The translations under genes and the position numbers were made by a program. The notes under the pieces were generated by a model, which saw only the letters and a list, made by a program, of their open reading frames with translations, was not told the DNA's origin and did no database searches. A DNA stretch of 17,020 nt from an uncultured bacterium. GTDB taxonomy: Bacteria; Planctomycetota; Phycisphaerae; Phycisphaerales; SM1A02. This document shows, piece after piece, positions 15,777 to 17,020 of this stretch. The DNA is taken from assembly GCA_903861235.1 (NCBI GenBank), contig CAIOTP010000016.1:1-17020 (forward strand), read 5' to 3'. Numbering within the stretch: the stretch's first letter is position 1; every line of letters starts with the position of its first letter.

Positions 15777-16790
15777 TCAGTTTCCGCGGGCTGCCGGGCT
15801 CTGCTGCCAGCGCCACGCGTCGCGGCACATGTCCTCCAGCGTCCGCTTCGTCTTCCAGCCCAGCCGGCTCAGGGCGAGCGAAGGGTCCGCGAAGCAGCTG
15901 GTCACGTCGCCCGGGCGGCGGTCCTTCATCACGAAGGGCACCTTCACGCCGTTCACGCGCTCGAAGGTCCGGACAAGCTCGAGCACGGAACTGCCATGGC
16001 CCGTGCCCAGGTTGACGGCTTCGCAACGCATGGTGTCCAGTTTCTGCAGCGCCGCCAGGTGGCCGGCGGCAAGATCGACCACGTGGATGTAGTCGCGCAC
16101 ACCCGTACCGTCAGGCGTGGGGTAGTCGCCGCCCCACACGCTCAGTTCCTTGAACTGGCCGTTGGCCACCTTCAGCACGAAGGGCATCAGATTGTTCGGG
16201 ATGCCGTTGGGATCCTCGCCGATCAGGCCGCTCTCGTGAGCGCCCACCGGGTTGAAGTAGCGAAGCAGACAGAGGTGCCACCGGGGGTCCGACGCGGACA
16301 GGTCGCACAGCATGCGCTCGATGGCCAGCTTGGTCTGGCCGTACGGGCTGGTGGCCATCAGACGGTGCCGTTCGGTGATCGGCAGCTGCTCGGGCTCGCC
16401 GTACACGGTGGCCGAACTGCTGAACACCAACGACCGGACACCGCAGTCCTGCATGGCCTCGAGCATGCGCAACGTGCCGACCACGTTGTTGTCCCAGTAC
16501 TCCAGCGGCTTCTGCACGGACTCACCCACAGCCTTCAGGCCCGCCAGGTGGACCACCGCGGCGATCCGATGCTCGCGAAGCACCTTCCGCATGAGTTCGC
16601 CGTCGCGGATGTCGCCCTTCACGAACTCCACCGGACGGCCCACGATCGTGCGGAGGCGGTCCAGCACCGAGGCCTTGCTGTTGCAGAGGTTGTCCAGGAT
16701 CACCGGCGTGTGACCGGCGCGGGCCACCTCCACGGCGATGTGGCTGCCGATGAAGCCGGCACCGCCGGTGAGGAGGATGGGGCGGCTCAC
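15777..16790 (-). CDS. galE: UDP-glucose 4-epimerase
   Basis: Interconverts UDP-glucose and UDP-galactose using bound NAD; cytoplasmic, Leloir pathway and surface-glycan precursor supply. The product is 337 residues, almost exactly the length of the E. coli enzyme. The NAD loop is TGGAGFIGSH (8-17). The catalytic set is S124 to S126 in FSSSATVYG, with Y150 and K154 in SPYGQTK. 'AAVVHLAGLKAVGESVQKPL' (77-96) and the 'RYFNPVGAHESGLIGEDP' segment are hallmarks of GalE rather than of other extended SDRs. The start is a GTG at 16790 that overlaps the upstream gene's TGA as GTGA, with AGGA about 10 bases upstream; it places the NAD loop where the family has it. A GTG at 16817 in the same frame would add nine residues and is less likely. 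There are 78 bp between its stop and the downstream protease start. Confidence 0.96.
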   Translation of the reverse strand: MSRPILLTGGAGFIGSHIAVEVARAGHTPVILDNLCNSKASVLDRLRTIVGRPVEFVKGDIRDGELMRKVLREHRIAAVVHLAGLKAVGESVQKPLEYWDNNVVGTLRMLEAMQDCGVRSLVFSSSATVYGEPEQLPITERHRLMATSPYGQTKLAIERMLCDLSASDPRWHLCLLRYFNPVGAHESGLIGEDPNGIPNNLMPFVLKVANGQFKELSVWGGDYPTPDGTGVRDYIHVVDLAAGHLAALQKLDTMRCEAVNLGTGHGSSVLELVRTFERVNGVKVPFVMKDRRPGDVTSCFADPSLALSRLGWKTKRTLEDMCRDAWRWQQSPAARGN

Positions 16791-17020
16791 CGGGAACCAT
16801 CCTGAGACTCGAACCACTCGATGGTTCGACGGAGTCCGTCCTCGAACCCGGTCTGCGCGACCCAGTCCAGTCGCTGCAAGGCTCGCCCCGCGTCAAGGCA
16901 TCGACGAGGCTGGCCATCTGGACGGCTGTGATCCCATCGGATCTCTCCCGTGAATTCACAGAGTCGTGCGATCAGGTGCACCAGGTCATGAATCGAGATC
17001 TCGCGACCCGTTCCCAGGTT
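16787..17020 (-). CDS. GDP-L-fucose synthase-like epimerase, C-terminal fragment
   Basis: Only the last 77 codons lie in the window; the 5' end is beyond position 17020. The visible part reads NLGTGREISIHDLVHLIARL, then 'GEIRWDHSRPDGQPRRCLD', then 'GFEDGLRRTIEWFES'. These match the C-terminal domain of GDP-L-fucose synthase (Fcl/WcaG), which makes GDP-L-fucose from GDP-4-keto-6-deoxymannose: the NxGTG strand, the 'DxSKPDGxPRKxLD' pattern and the closing 'GxxxTxxWF' helix. Related NAD-dependent epimerases share parts of this, so the name is likely rather than certain. The TGA at 16787-16789 overlaps the galE GTG start, implying a nucleotide-sugar operon that extends out of the window to the right. 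Confidence 0.82.
   Translation of the reverse strand, partial: NLGTGREISIHDLVHLIARLCEFTGEIRWDHSRPDGQPRRCLDAGRALQRLDWVAQTGFEDGLRRTIEWFESQDGSR

Noticed and set aside
12720..16805. Very long open frame on the plus strand opposite the protease and galE genes
   Set aside because: It is antisense to genes with clear catalytic motifs (HELGHNMGCCH, TGGAGFIGSH), has no recognisable domain, and is expected in high-GC DNA.

Overview
The window is a dense, GC-rich stretch of bacterial chromosome with almost no non-coding DNA. Several traits point to Planctomycetota, probably a Phycisphaerae-like lineage: a giant secreted beta-propeller/HEAT/CxxCH cytochrome of the PVC type, exported proteins with 'DCNxNGxxD' and 'GDLDGSGTVDAGD' calcium-binding (dockerin-like) repeats, a transmembrane Ser/Thr kinase with the N-terminal and C-terminal modules typical of planctomycete kinases, and few clear Shine-Dalgarno sites. 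The taxonomic call is an inference from protein style, not from a marker gene.

Layout. Positions 8015 down to 1 (minus strand) hold six tightly packed genes that could be one transcript: a membrane Ser/Thr kinase; an FHA-domain/ECF sigma factor fusion; a large cytoplasmic GH63-like glycoside hydrolase whose start codon overlaps the sigma factor stop; a secreted DUF1579-type protein with a C-terminal coiled coil; uracil phosphoribosyltransferase (upp); and a beta-class DNA methyltransferase whose start overlaps the upp stop and which runs off the left edge. Diverging from the kinase across only 39 bp are two plus-strand genes: an atypical short-chain dehydrogenase that lacks the usual YxxxK pair, and a two-repeat lipoprotein. 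A perfect 27-bp inverted repeat fills the gap between the convergent stop codons at 9693 and 9752.

From 17020 down to 9752 (minus strand) lie the C-terminal end of a GDP-L-fucose-synthase-like gene, galE (coupled to it by a GTGA overlap), a secreted reprolysin-like zinc metalloprotease with six FG-type propeller repeats and a C-terminal dockerin-like pair, and the PVC-type cytochrome protein.

How the genes may work together. The most interesting unit is kinase + FHA-sigma + glycoside hydrolase. A membrane kinase can create phosphothreonine, FHA domains read phosphothreonine, and here the FHA domain is fused to an ECF sigma factor with no anti-sigma factor gene nearby. This suggests phosphorylation-controlled transcription, with the coupled glycosidase as a probable co-regulated output. 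fcl and galE supply nucleotide sugars for surface glycans. The protease and the cytochrome are exported and belong to the envelope or periplasm. No rRNA, tRNA, CRISPR array or intact transposase gene was seen.
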